From Acidobacteriota bacterium (GTDB lineage: Bacteria > Acidobacteriota > Terriglobia > Acidiferrales > UBA7541): a stretch of 61,030 bases of DNA. Position numbers and translations under genes: made by a program. Below the pieces are notes generated by a model. That model made no database searches. It saw only the letters and a list, made by a program, of their open reading frames with translations, and was not told the DNA's origin. Below, piece by piece: positions 26,253-35,494 of the stretch; positions within the stretch are counted from its first letter, which is position 1, and the number at the start of each line of letters is the position of its first letter. Location of the stretch: assembly GCA_003223325.1 (NCBI GenBank), contig QHYS01000018.1:1-61030 (forward strand), written 5' to 3'.

Positions 26253-27406
26253 CGGCGTCTGTTAGGGGAGCGCAAGTAAACGCCGTCCTAGCGACGCCGC
26301 TCGCTCGCACGCTCGCTGAACGCATTCGCGCCGCCGGACCGATTCCTTTCGCCGAATACATGCACGAGTGCCTCTATCACCCGCAGTTTGGCTATTACAG
26401 CAAGGCCGAAACGGGGCGTTTCGCGGATTTCTACACTAGCGCGGACGTGCATCCGATTTTTGGCCGGTTATGGGCCCGGCAGTTCGCGGAGATGTGGGAT
26501 GTGCTCGGCCGCCCGAGCGAATTTTTTGCCGTGGAAGCTGGTGCGGGTACAGGCCGCCTGGCTGGGCACGTACTCGATTTCAGCGCGCAAAAGCTCCCCG
26601 AATTTTACGGCGCTCTCCGTTATTTTGCCGTTGAGCAATCCGTGGCTCGGCGGGAGAAGCAGCGCGATACGTTGGGAATTCATCTGGAGAACGGCACGGC
26701 AAGATTGGCAGCCGAATTGCCACGCGATATTCCCGCCGGATGCATCTTCTCCAATGAATTGCTCGATGCATTTCCCGCGCATCGTGTTCTCGTGGAGCGC
26801 GGCAGGTTGCGTGAGATTTATGTCGCTCTCAACGGCGAAACATTGACGGAAGAGCCCGGTCCGCTTACTTCTGACGAAATCGAGAAATATTTTCAGCAGC
26901 AGAAGATCACCCTGCAGGAGGGCCAAGAGGCGGAAGTAAATCTCGACGCCTGTGAATGGATTATGGACGCAGGCCGGCGGCTCGGTCGGGGCTTTGTCCT
27001 GACCGTGGATTACGGGTATGAAGCTGTCGAACTTTACAACGAGCGCCACATGCGCGGGACTCTCATGGCTTATTCGGCCCATCGCGCTAGTGAAGACTTT
27101 TTCGCGCACCCTGGCGAGCAGGATTTGACCGCGCACGTGAATTTCACCGCACTCGATTTGTGGGGCCGCCGCGCGGGTCTCGGGCGCACAGGATGCGTTT
27201 CGCAGATGGCTTTTCTGGTTGCGCTAGGTCGCGGCAACCAGTTCGCCGACCTTTACGATGAGGGCGCAAGCGAAGTCGAGCGCATTCGTGCCCGCTTGTT
27301 GCTGAAATCCTTGATTCACCCCGAAGGGATGGGCGAGACGTTTCAGGTTTTCATCCAGCACAAAGGAGTCGTCCAGCCGCGTCTCACGGGCTTGTCGGGT
27401 GTATGA
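26249..27406 (+). CDS. SAM-dependent methyltransferase, MidA/NDUFAF7 family
   Basis: A 385-residue member of the family of human NDUFAF7, the arginine methyltransferase that modifies NDUFS2 during complex I assembly. Seen: RIRAAGPIPFAEYMHECLYHPQFGYY at the N-terminus, SAM motif VEAGAGTGRLA (GAGTG 98-102), SNELLDAFPAHRV and the C-terminal FTALDLWGRRAGL. The start is a TTG that overlaps the previous stop and follows a very strong AAAGGAGGG. In bacteria the target is uncertain; complex I genes are not in this window. Confidence 0.9.
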   Translation: MTASVRGAQVNAVLATPLARTLAERIRAAGPIPFAEYMHECLYHPQFGYYSKAETGRFADFYTSADVHPIFGRLWARQFAEMWDVLGRPSEFFAVEAGAGTGRLAGHVLDFSAQKLPEFYGALRYFAVEQSVARREKQRDTLGIHLENGTARLAAELPRDIPAGCIFSNELLDAFPAHRVLVERGRLREIYVALNGETLTEEPGPLTSDEIEKYFQQQKITLQEGQEAEVNLDACEWIMDAGRRLGRGFVLTVDYGYEAVELYNERHMRGTLMAYSAHRASEDFFAHPGEQDLTAHVNFTALDLWGRRAGLGRTGCVSQMAFLVALGRGNQFADLYDEGASEVERIRARLLLKSLIHPEGMGETFQVFIQHKGVVQPRLTGLSGV

Positions 27407-27438
27407 CTCGCGAGAATTCAGCGCTTATGTCGCGCGGT

Positions 27439-29697
27439 CTACGAGCCTTCTTTGTAGGCTTGGGCGAGGTACTTCTTGGCTTCGTCTTGAGCGCCGCCAG
27501 TGTCATCGTTGGTTTGTTGCGCTTTGCTGTACTCGTTGACGGCCCGCGCGCGATCGCCGGCGATATCGTAAACCTTGCCGAGATAAATGTGCGCCCATAC
27601 CTCGACCCATTTGAAGCTGGGATCAATATTGCCGTCGAGGGAGTCTCGAAAAGCGTTGGCCGCAGCTGAGTAATTTTTCTGATAAAAGAAGGCCTCGGCC
27701 ATGCGAAATTCCGCGAGCGCGTTGTCTTTTTGTTGATCGAGCGCCTGCTGGTACTGCTGGATAGCGTCGTAATAACGCCCCTGCTCCGCAAGAGCTTCGC
27801 CGCGAGCAATGATGGCGCGAACGCGAAGTTGCAGATTGGATTTCAGGATCGCGTTATGAGGATCGAGGGTGATGCCCCCTGGCTTGGGCCGGCCGAAAAC
27901 TTCGGTGGTAAAGCTGGAATCGGTGCCGCTAACTTCGATGGTCTTGAACTCGGGATTCCCTTCGGTTTGGACCTCAATCTCCACGGGCATGCGGAAAAAG
28001 TCGAGATTCTGTTTCACCCTGCCATCGAGGCGGAAGCCGGTCTTGGTTCGATACACGGTGTAGGTAATGTTGAATTCGGGAATGCCGGTGGAGTTGATCC
28101 ACTGCGCGAAAAACGACTGGACGTTGGCCGGTGCAGTCTGCTCCGACGCCGCGGGCTTGCTGCTGGAAGGTGCTGCATTTCCTAAAGCAAAGTTGGCAGG
28201 CTTCGCCGGAGCCTGTGCGACGTGCTCCTGCGCCATCTTTTGGAAATCGGCAAGCGAGGCTGCTTTGCCAGAAAACTGGTTGTAATAATCATGCAAGAGG
28301 GAAGAGAAAGTCGAATCGCCGATCTGCTCTCGAAGCATGTGAAACACCATGGCGCCTTTGTTCACAACCACGGAGGTGTAGTTTGGCGTGAATGGTGTTA
28401 GACGCCCAGCTTCGGCGATAGGCGCGCTATCGTCGTACATTAACGCGCCGATGGCAAAATCGTTTAGGGCCTTGTTCATCCCGTCGTGTCCGACGGTTTG
28501 CTCGACGTACAGCGCTTCGGAATAGCGCGCCAATCCGTCGGTCAGCCAGACGTCAGAGGGAGACGCAGCCATGACCTGATCTCCCCACCATTGGGCGGCC
28601 ACGAGATTGGCCAATTGCCGCGCGTTAGCCGCCGGCCCCCATTGGCGCTGGCTTACGAGCAGCAAGCCCGGAGCGGCATAAGCAGGCAGTGTGCCATCAG
28701 GAATCTGCGCGATTGCCAAATTAGGCTTGGGCAGCGGACCAAACTGATCGGAAAGGACGTTGACGATGCGCGCGACTGCCCCGCCGTATTCCTGCGCCGA
28801 ACTCGCGGCGCTGGGAGGCAGGTAAACGGAAATGTTCAAGCCTTCTGCTTGTATGGGGAAGAGCTGCAAGGAGCCGGCGACAAAAGTCCCTGCGGCTTCT
28901 GGGTGATCGACCCGAAAGGTGTACGTGATGCGCGGGCTCGGGCTCGGCGGCGTGGCCGAAGTAGGTGGCAGAGCGGCACCATCCAGAGTGCGGGCGAGCT
29001 CCCGAGGGACCTGACCGGCTGGATTTCGGTTACCGAGCATCGGTCTCGGTGCGGTGGGAGCTGCGCTTACAGGTGCAGGAGCTTCGCTAGCGCCCGTGCC
29101 GATCACGACGAAGCTTTGTGGCACCTCGATGTGGAAGGTGCCGGTGAAACGGTTCGATGGGTAGCCCGTGAGGGGGAACCAGCGGGCGGGCAACAAAAGA
29201 TAGGCGCCATCTTTTCCGATAGACGCCAGGCGAACGCCAGAGATGGGGCTGTTCTCCTCATTGGCCAGAACGCCGCTGTATTCAAACGTTAGTTTGATTC
29301 TTTGGCCGGCGGGGACAACATCGGGTAGGGAGACGACTACATCCACTCCGCTTTGACCACCGCGGTCAATTTGGAGGACTTTGCCGGAGGCGTCGCGCAC
29401 ATCGCTCAGGCTCAGGTTTGGGTGCAGCTCGCAGTCGACGACGCGGGAAGGCGTTTGCGCTTCGAATTCCACGATCGCGCGCGCCGTAAGCATTTGTTTC
29501 TCAGGAGCCAGAGAAGCGGAAACCTCGTAAGAGACGGCGCGAAGTCCTGTCTTCTGGCGCGCTTGTGCCGTTACTGTGGGCGGCCGCACCGGCGCCTCTA
29601 CTTGCCCGGACGCGGCCCAAGCCGCGACAAGCAGGCAAACAGAGAGGGCACTCAGGTAGCCGCGAAGATTGAATTGGAACGTCCGGTTTTCAGTCAT
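27439..29697 (-). CDS. M1 peptidase homologue without zinc site, with C-terminal TPR repeats
   Basis: A 752-residue exported protein. A signal peptide (residues 13-33) is followed by the N-terminal beta domain of M1 aminopeptidases, then the catalytic-like domain. There LVAAQWWGDQV (about 364-374) stands where active members have HExxHQWWG, so both histidines and the glutamate are lost. The downstream third ligand region WLTDGLARYSEA has Asp instead of the usual Glu. It should therefore not cleave peptides. The last 110 residues are TPR-like (ALAEQGRYYDAIQQYQQAL). Probably a periplasmic binding or scaffold protein. It lies downstream of lpxB on the same strand. Confidence 0.88.
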   Translation of the reverse strand: MTENRTFQFNLRGYLSALSVCLLVAAWAASGQVEAPVRPPTVTAQARQKTGLRAVSYEVSASLAPEKQMLTARAIVEFEAQTPSRVVDCELHPNLSLSDVRDASGKVLQIDRGGQSGVDVVVSLPDVVPAGQRIKLTFEYSGVLANEENSPISGVRLASIGKDGAYLLLPARWFPLTGYPSNRFTGTFHIEVPQSFVVIGTGASEAPAPVSAAPTAPRPMLGNRNPAGQVPRELARTLDGAALPPTSATPPSPSPRITYTFRVDHPEAAGTFVAGSLQLFPIQAEGLNISVYLPPSAASSAQEYGGAVARIVNVLSDQFGPLPKPNLAIAQIPDGTLPAYAAPGLLLVSQRQWGPAANARQLANLVAAQWWGDQVMAASPSDVWLTDGLARYSEALYVEQTVGHDGMNKALNDFAIGALMYDDSAPIAEAGRLTPFTPNYTSVVVNKGAMVFHMLREQIGDSTFSSLLHDYYNQFSGKAASLADFQKMAQEHVAQAPAKPANFALGNAAPSSSKPAASEQTAPANVQSFFAQWINSTGIPEFNITYTVYRTKTGFRLDGRVKQNLDFFRMPVEIEVQTEGNPEFKTIEVSGTDSSFTTEVFGRPKPGGITLDPHNAILKSNLQLRVRAIIARGEALAEQGRYYDAIQQYQQALDQQKDNALAEFRMAEAFFYQKNYSAAANAFRDSLDGNIDPSFKWVEVWAHIYLGKVYDIAGDRARAVNEYSKAQQTNDDTGGAQDEAKKYLAQAYKEGS

Positions 29698-29804
29698 CTT
29701 TTTCTATGGCCTCGTTCCGGCAGGCTCCCACCAGGAGCGATATCTTATATCTTTAGGATAGCAAAAATGGCTTCTCGAGTTGCCATCGCTCTAAAGGAGA
29801 GTTG

Positions 29805-30950
29805 CTACGTAACCGGCTGATTTCGGATCATTTCGGCAATGATATCGGCGGCGCGCTCGATGGCGCCGGGCGGGCCGAGCTTCTCCCGAACGCCGGCGAG
29901 CTCCCGCCGCATTGTTTCGCGAGCTTCCGCTGAAGCCAGGAGCCGTTCCGTCTCCCGCACGACGCGTTCAGTCGTGAAGGCATCCTGGATGAGCTCCGGG
30001 ACGATCTCTTTGCCAGCGAGCACGTTGACCATGGCGAAAAAGCGTGTATGCACCAGATGCCGAACGACCCATGCAGTGAAGGGCGCGACGCGATAGACCA
30101 CCACCATCGGAACACCGAGTAACGCGGCTTCGATGGTTGCCGTGCCACTCGAGACGATGGCCACCTGTGCGGCTCCAAGCAATTCGTATGTCGCGTTTTC
30201 CACTGTGGTTATGGCCGGCGCGAGCCCAGCCATATGCGCTTTCAGTTGTGCCTGCGTGAGTCCCGGCGCCGCCGCGAATACGAATTGCCGCTTAGTGGTC
30301 GAGTTCATCTGCGCGACAGCCGCCATTAACTGCGGCATATGATGAGCCAGCTCGCTAGGACGGCTACCTGGCAGGACGGCGACGATTGCAAGCATCGTAT
30401 CGAGTCCGTAGCGCGCGGCGAAGGTTTCGCGGTTTGCCGGTGCCCGTACGGCATCGACGAGCGGATGCCCGATCCAGTCCGTTTGCACGCCGGCCTTGCG
30501 ATAGAAATCCTCCTCGAAAGGGAAAATGCACAGGCCACGGACAAAACGGCGCTTTACCAGCCGGACGCGCCACGGCCTCCAGGCCCAAAACTGCGGACAA
30601 ACGAAATAGATGTTCCGTACATGCTTGCGGCGGAGAACACGAGAGAGGCGCAGGTGAAATGCAGGAAAGTCCGTCAAAATTGCAAGCCTCGGTCCGCGCC
30701 GCTCGATTTCCGAAATCAGACGTTTCCAGGCTCGACGTAGCGCCGGAAGTTTTCGCACGATCTCCACAACCCCAAGCACACCGACATCCGCAGCGTCGAC
30801 GACCGTATCGACCCCGGCTTCACGCATCCGGGGACCACCCATGCCAAACAAGTCGACCTCGGTTCGCCGACGGAGCGCCAAGGCCAGCCGCGCAGCATAC
30901 ATATCGCCGGAAGCCTCGCCGGCGGAGATCAACACCGGGATGCGAGTCAT
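29805..30950 (-). CDS. lpxB: Lipid-A-disaccharide synthase
   Basis: A 381-residue GT19 glycosyltransferase that joins UDP-2,3-diacylglucosamine and lipid X to the lipid A disaccharide on the inner face of the cytoplasmic membrane. Signatures: SAGEASGDMYAARLALAL (residues 9-26), FDFP-type TDFPAFHLRLSR, CPQFWAWRPWRVR, IGHPLVD and the late SSGTATIEAALLGVPMVVVYR. Length matches the E. coli enzyme (382). It lies 25 bases downstream of an ABC half-transporter gene, in the order transporter-transporter-lpxB, consistent with lipid A transport and synthesis. Confidence 0.96.
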   Translation of the reverse strand: MTRIPVLISAGEASGDMYAARLALALRRRTEVDLFGMGGPRMREAGVDTVVDAADVGVLGVVEIVRKLPALRRAWKRLISEIERRGPRLAILTDFPAFHLRLSRVLRRKHVRNIYFVCPQFWAWRPWRVRLVKRRFVRGLCIFPFEEDFYRKAGVQTDWIGHPLVDAVRAPANRETFAARYGLDTMLAIVAVLPGSRPSELAHHMPQLMAAVAQMNSTTKRQFVFAAAPGLTQAQLKAHMAGLAPAITTVENATYELLGAAQVAIVSSGTATIEAALLGVPMVVVYRVAPFTAWVVRHLVHTRFFAMVNVLAGKEIVPELIQDAFTTERVVRETERLLASAEARETMRRELAGVREKLGPPGAIERAADIIAEMIRNQPVT

Positions 30951-30975
30951 TCAGGCGAGCTTTCCGCGATTCGCG

Positions 30976-32847
30976 TTAATCATCGGCGGGAAGCGGAGCG
31001 CCCGCGGAACTGGCGGGAGCCACAGGAAGGCGGAGTTCCTGATCTTTGTACTGAAGCTGGTACAAGCGGTAGTAGATGCCTCTTCCGGCCAACAATTCCT
31101 GGTGCGTTCCCTGTTCGCGTAGACGGGACTTGTGGAAGACGAGAATTCGGTCGGCATGCTGGATGGTGCTCAATCGATGCGCAATGACGATAGCGGTGCG
31201 GCCGCTGAGCAGGCGGTCCAGAGCCTCGCGGATCATTAGCTCGGTGCGAGTGTCCACGCTGGAAGTGGCTTCGTCGAGGATCAGAAAACGCGGATTATGT
31301 GCCAACGCGCGCGCGAAACTCACCAATTGCCGTTGGCCGACGGAAAAAGTCGAGCCGCGCTCACTCACCATCGTTTCGAGGCCCTGGGGCAGGGAATCGA
31401 GGAATGGTCCCAAGCCGACTTCGCGAAGCGCAGATTCCGCCGCTTCGCGGCTGACGCTCTCGGTGCCCAAGCGAACGTTGGATTCGAGCGTGCCTGTGAA
31501 AAGAAAGGGATCTTGCAACACGATTCCGAACTGGCGCCGCAAGTCTTGCACACTGAGTTCGCGTATGTCCGTTCCGTCCAGGAGGATTTGGCCGCGCTGG
31601 ATATTGTAGAAGCGGAGCAGCAGCTGAATGGTGGTGGTTTTGCCCGCGCCGGTGTGCCCGACGATAGCCATGGTCTCGCCCGGGCGCACACGGAAGGAAA
31701 CGTCGCGAAGCACCCAATCGTCCTCTGTCGGATTGGAGCCTCCGTGATAGGCGAACCATACGTTATGGAATTCGATTTCGCCTCTCACGTCGGAAAGCGG
31801 AAGGCCGGCAGAGAGCATGGCCGGAGCCGGTTCGTCGAGCAACCTGAAAATGCGTTCGGATGCGGCCATGGCGGATTGCAGAATATTGAATTTTTCGCTG
31901 AGATCCTGAATCGGCTGGAAGAATCGTTGCGCGTATTGCATGAACGCGAACAACACGCCTACAGGAATGGCTCCGGCCAGCGATCGCAAGCCTCCGTACC
32001 AGAAGACGACGATAATTGCGACCACGCCGAGGAATTCGACTCCGGGATAAAAAAGCGCAAAGGCCAGAATGGCGTCTTTGTAAGCTTCCATGTGGATGCG
32101 ATTGAGTTCAGCGAATTGGGCGCGCGCCTTGCGCTCGCGGTTGAACAACTGGACCACGCTCATGCCGCTAATGTGTTCCTGCAAGAAGGCATTGATGCGT
32201 GCAATGGCGGTGCGAATGCGGCGGTTGGCGTCACGAACTTTGCCGCGAAAAATCCAGGTGCAGAGAAACAGGAGAGGGAGCACGGCGAAGGTAGCCAGCG
32301 CCAGTTTCCAGTTCATCCTCAGCATGACGAAAATGAAGAGAACCAAAAGGAAGGCGTCATTCACCATGGCCGCAATTCCTGTGGCGAAGAGGTCGTTCAG
32401 GGCGTCCACATCAGTGGTTACGCGGGTGACGAGACGGCCCACCGGACTGCGGTCATAGAAGCTGATCGGCAGGCGCTGCAGGTGCTCGAAAATTTCCTTG
32501 CGCAGGTCATACATAGTGTCCTGGCCGACTTTCTGCATGACCCGCACCTGGAAAAACATGAAAGCAAAGCCTAGAGCCAGGGTGGCCAGGTAGGCTTGTG
32601 AGATCCAGCCAAGGCCATTAACCGCCGCCTCTCGGGTAATTTGATGATGGAGAGAAGGAACGAAATAGCGGTCTACCGCGATCTCGAAGAGATAGGGGCC
32701 CAATGCGGCGAGCGGCGCCACAGGCAAGGTCAGCAGAGCGGCAAGGGCTACCCAGCCGCGGTACGGGCGCAAGTAGCGGAAGAGCCGCCTCGCCAGACGC
32801 GAGTCGTAAACCTTGCCTAGGGCTTCTTCTTCCCTGAAATCACTCAT
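30976..32847 (-). CDS. ABC half-transporter, MsbA-like (second of pair)
   Basis: A 623-residue fusion of a six-helix transmembrane domain (about residues 20-330) and an ATPase domain. Walker A GHTGAGKTT lies near 397-405, the Q-loop at VLQDPFLFTG, and the signature is SVGQRQ near 502. Serine at the second position with Val in place of the usual Gly (LSGGQ) makes a degenerate C-loop. Walker B is FLILDEATSSVD, and the switch His is in AHRLST. The partner 32844-34784 has a canonical LSGGQ, so the pair likely forms a heterodimer with one consensus and one weaker ATP site. Export of lipid A or a lipid-linked substrate is inferred from lpxB next door. Confidence 0.9.
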   Translation of the reverse strand: MSDFREEEALGKVYDSRLARRLFRYLRPYRGWVALAALLTLPVAPLAALGPYLFEIAVDRYFVPSLHHQITREAAVNGLGWISQAYLATLALGFAFMFFQVRVMQKVGQDTMYDLRKEIFEHLQRLPISFYDRSPVGRLVTRVTTDVDALNDLFATGIAAMVNDAFLLVLFIFVMLRMNWKLALATFAVLPLLFLCTWIFRGKVRDANRRIRTAIARINAFLQEHISGMSVVQLFNRERKARAQFAELNRIHMEAYKDAILAFALFYPGVEFLGVVAIIVVFWYGGLRSLAGAIPVGVLFAFMQYAQRFFQPIQDLSEKFNILQSAMAASERIFRLLDEPAPAMLSAGLPLSDVRGEIEFHNVWFAYHGGSNPTEDDWVLRDVSFRVRPGETMAIVGHTGAGKTTTIQLLLRFYNIQRGQILLDGTDIRELSVQDLRRQFGIVLQDPFLFTGTLESNVRLGTESVSREAAESALREVGLGPFLDSLPQGLETMVSERGSTFSVGQRQLVSFARALAHNPRFLILDEATSSVDTRTELMIREALDRLLSGRTAIVIAHRLSTIQHADRILVFHKSRLREQGTHQELLAGRGIYYRLYQLQYKDQELRLPVAPASSAGAPLPADD

Positions 32848-34784
32848 GCCCGCTCAAGCTCTTCTTCGAGCAATTGCTTTTGGTATAGGTCCTCATAATA
32901 GCCGTCTTGAGCCAGGAGCTCTTCGTGTGTACCGCGCTCCACGATGCGGCCATCGCGCAGCACAATAATCTGATCCGCATTGCGGACTGTGGAGACACGA
33001 TGGGAGATCAGCAGGGTGGTCCGCTGCTTCATCAATTCTTTGAGCCCCCCGAGGATACGCTCCTCGGTATCGGTGTCTACGCTAGAGAGAGCATCGTCGA
33101 GGATCAGGACACGCGGGTCGCGCGCCAAGGCCCGCGCCAGAGCGGTGCGCTGCTTTTGGCCGCCGGAAAGCGTGATTCCTCTTTCCCCGACCAAGGTGGC
33201 ATATCCCATCGGAAAGCCGGCGATTTCCGACGCTATACTGGCCGTTTCGGCCGCTTTGTAGACGGTTTCATCGGAGCAGTCTTCCGTTCCGAAGGCAATG
33301 TTCTCCCGAAGAGGTTCGCTGAACAGATACGTGTCTTGCGGCACAAACCCGATGGATCGGCGCAAGCTAGCGAGCGGCCATTCCTGAATTGACCGGCCGT
33401 CGATTAGCAAGTTGCCTCGAGGCGCTTCCCAGAGCCTGGCGACCAAGGCGGCTAATGTGCTCTTGCCGCTTCCGGTGGGGCCTACAATGGCCAGAGTCGA
33501 ACCGGCTGGGACGCGCAGGTTTATATCATGCAGCACAGGCGTGCCGGACGGCCTGCCATTTTCCCTGCCTGAGGCTACCTCGCGCGCCGTGGGATAGGTG
33601 AAATCGAGATGTCGAAATTCAATTTCGCCTCGCATTGGCGCTTCTTGTTCCTTGCTGTGGGCCGGTGCGGCGGAATCGTCGATGGAAGGCTTGGCGTCCA
33701 AAATGTAATTGAGCCGCCCCATGGAAGCGGCGCCTCGCTGAAAAATGTTCGTGACGAAACCGAGGGCGACGATGGGAAAAATCAATTGAATCATGTAGGC
33801 ATAAAAAGCAACGAATTCGCCGAGAGAGATCTGCTCGAAGATGACCTGCCGGCCTCCGAACCATAGCACCAGGACGAAGGACATGCCGATCAGAGCCGTC
33901 AGCGCGGGCATAAACAAGCTCCAAGTGACGATCAGCTTGAGATTGCGCGTCACGTACTCGCGATTGGGCGCATCAAATGCGCGCATCTCTGCGTCTTCCT
34001 GGGCGTAGGCTCGAATGACGCGCACGCCGGCCAGATTTTCCTGCGCTTTGGCGGAAAGCGTGGCGAGGGCGGCCTGAATGGTTTCGTACAGCGAGTGTAT
34101 GGTTCTGCCGAAATAGCGTACGGCCACGACCACAATGGGCACAGGTATGAGGACCCACAGGCTGAGGGTGGGCGAGAGCCGGAACATCAGCACCACCGCC
34201 AGCAGCATTGTTACCAGCGTGGTGGCGCTATACATGATTCCCGGGCCTAGAACCATGCGCACGGCGTTCAGATCGTTGGTGGCGCGCGACATCAGCTCGC
34301 CGGTGCGATTGCGCACGTAAAACTCCGGCTCCATAAGCAACAGCCGATCGAGCAGGTCGTTGCGAAGATCGAATTCAATGTCGCGGGAGAGGCCAATCAG
34401 AATCCAGCGCGTCCAGAAGGAGAAGACACCCTTGAGGGCGACGATGACAACCGCTGCAAGGCAGTAAATGATCAAGGTTCGGACGCTCGATGACGCATAG
34501 GCGGGGATCAGCAAATGCACGAGGCGTGGAGACACCTGACTCAGCCGCCCGAGCGGCTGAGCATTTCCGGAAAGACAGTCCATGATCACGCCAAAGGCCA
34601 GCGGTTGGAGCGTTCCGACAATGCCCATAGCCGCGAGAGTCAGCATTCCGATGGCGACTTGTCCTTTGGACCGTGCGATATAAGGAAGCAGCTTTTTGAG
34701 GTGCTTCCAACCGGGGATGGGTTTCGAGGCTGGGAGTTTCGGCGGCTCCGTCGCGAGTACTGTCGCACCCGGGGCGCCGCTCAT
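32844..34784 (-). CDS. ABC half-transporter, MsbA-like (first of pair)
   Basis: A 646-residue half-transporter: transmembrane domain from about residue 30 to 340, ATPase domain after 385. Walker A GPTGSGKST near 433-441, signature LSGGQKQR near 538, Walker B VLILDDALSSVD (Asp in place of the usual Glu after the first Asp, DD instead of DE), switch His in SHRVST. The Walker B Asp for Glu would impair hydrolysis in the site it contributes to. The ATG at 34784 follows CGGAGCTCAA; a 13-residue longer frame lacks a ribosome site. The stop overlaps the next start (ATGA). Confidence 0.9.
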   Translation of the reverse strand: MSGAPGATVLATEPPKLPASKPIPGWKHLKKLLPYIARSKGQVAIGMLTLAAMGIVGTLQPLAFGVIMDCLSGNAQPLGRLSQVSPRLVHLLIPAYASSSVRTLIIYCLAAVVIVALKGVFSFWTRWILIGLSRDIEFDLRNDLLDRLLLMEPEFYVRNRTGELMSRATNDLNAVRMVLGPGIMYSATTLVTMLLAVVLMFRLSPTLSLWVLIPVPIVVVAVRYFGRTIHSLYETIQAALATLSAKAQENLAGVRVIRAYAQEDAEMRAFDAPNREYVTRNLKLIVTWSLFMPALTALIGMSFVLVLWFGGRQVIFEQISLGEFVAFYAYMIQLIFPIVALGFVTNIFQRGAASMGRLNYILDAKPSIDDSAAPAHSKEQEAPMRGEIEFRHLDFTYPTAREVASGRENGRPSGTPVLHDINLRVPAGSTLAIVGPTGSGKSTLAALVARLWEAPRGNLLIDGRSIQEWPLASLRRSIGFVPQDTYLFSEPLRENIAFGTEDCSDETVYKAAETASIASEIAGFPMGYATLVGERGITLSGGQKQRTALARALARDPRVLILDDALSSVDTDTEERILGGLKELMKQRTTLLISHRVSTVRNADQIIVLRDGRIVERGTHEELLAQDGYYEDLYQKQLLEEELERA

Positions 34785-34879
34785 TTGAGCTCCGAGGCGG
34801 GAATGGCCCAGCGCCCGCAACAATTTCTATAACAGCCTAGAAGTCCGATTGCGGAGATCAAGAACACACCTCGAATTTG

Positions 34880-35494
34880 TCACTCGCTTTGGGCGCGCTT
34901 CGTTTCGCGGCGGCTGCCGGCGGAAAGAGTAATTTCAACCACTCGCCCGGAGTCTCGTTGGCAATAAACTTGCATTGCCTGAGGCACGTCGAGACCGACG
35001 TTTTCAAAATCAAACTGGAGCAGTTCAAGATCTGTGTCAGCCCGCACTACGGGTTCACTGGACTTTGGTTCACCGTAGAGCTCCACCACGTGATTGCGCG
35101 AATCGCCCAGGCGTAAACCCTTTCCGGTCACCCAATCATCGAGATTCAGGAATTCAAAGCGCCGATTATCGCAATTTCCATCGCGAGGGACGAGCAAAGA
35201 CACCGTAATCTCCTGGATCACAGAGCCTGGGTCGAGCGCAAGTGCTAGGGAACGACCGGTGCAGGTGTCCCGCCATTCTTTGCTCTCTGCGTTCGTTTTG
35301 CTCAAGAGGTATTTTTGCTTGTAGTGCTTGAACGCATTCGTGAGGGGGTCGCGACCGGGGCGAAGTCCAGCGAGCGTCAGCTCATTCGTAGGTTTGGGCG
35401 CACTGGCACGTTGCGCCGGAAGGGCGGATGCCGAAAGCGCGGCGACCACCACGAGACTAGTGCACTGCGAGAATTTCGTCCAACCGCGCCTCAA
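34880..35494 (-). CDS. Secreted hypothetical protein
   Basis: A 204-residue protein with a signal peptide (hydrophobic SLVVVAALSASALPAQ, cleavage near residue 28) and a mature part of unknown family. Features are LTLAGLRPGRDPLTNAFKHY, a single Cys pair that could form a disulfide (in DTCTGRS and RDGNCDNRR), and LDDWVTGKGLRLGDSRNHVV followed by ELYGEPKS; the last resembles a small lipoprotein or outer-membrane assembly-type fold (SmpA-like) only by appearance. The start is TTG and overlaps the upstream gene by 38 bases; a later start would destroy the signal peptide. Confidence 0.65.
   Translation of the reverse strand: MRRGWTKFSQCTSLVVVAALSASALPAQRASAPKPTNELTLAGLRPGRDPLTNAFKHYKQKYLLSKTNAESKEWRDTCTGRSLALALDPGSVIQEITVSLLVPRDGNCDNRRFEFLNLDDWVTGKGLRLGDSRNHVVELYGEPKSSEPVVRADTDLELLQFDFENVGLDVPQAMQVYCQRDSGRVVEITLSAGSRRETKRAQSE

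Noticed and set aside
31297-32574. 425-codon plus-strand open frame
   Set aside because: Antisense to the ABC transporter, high-GC shadow; no family features.
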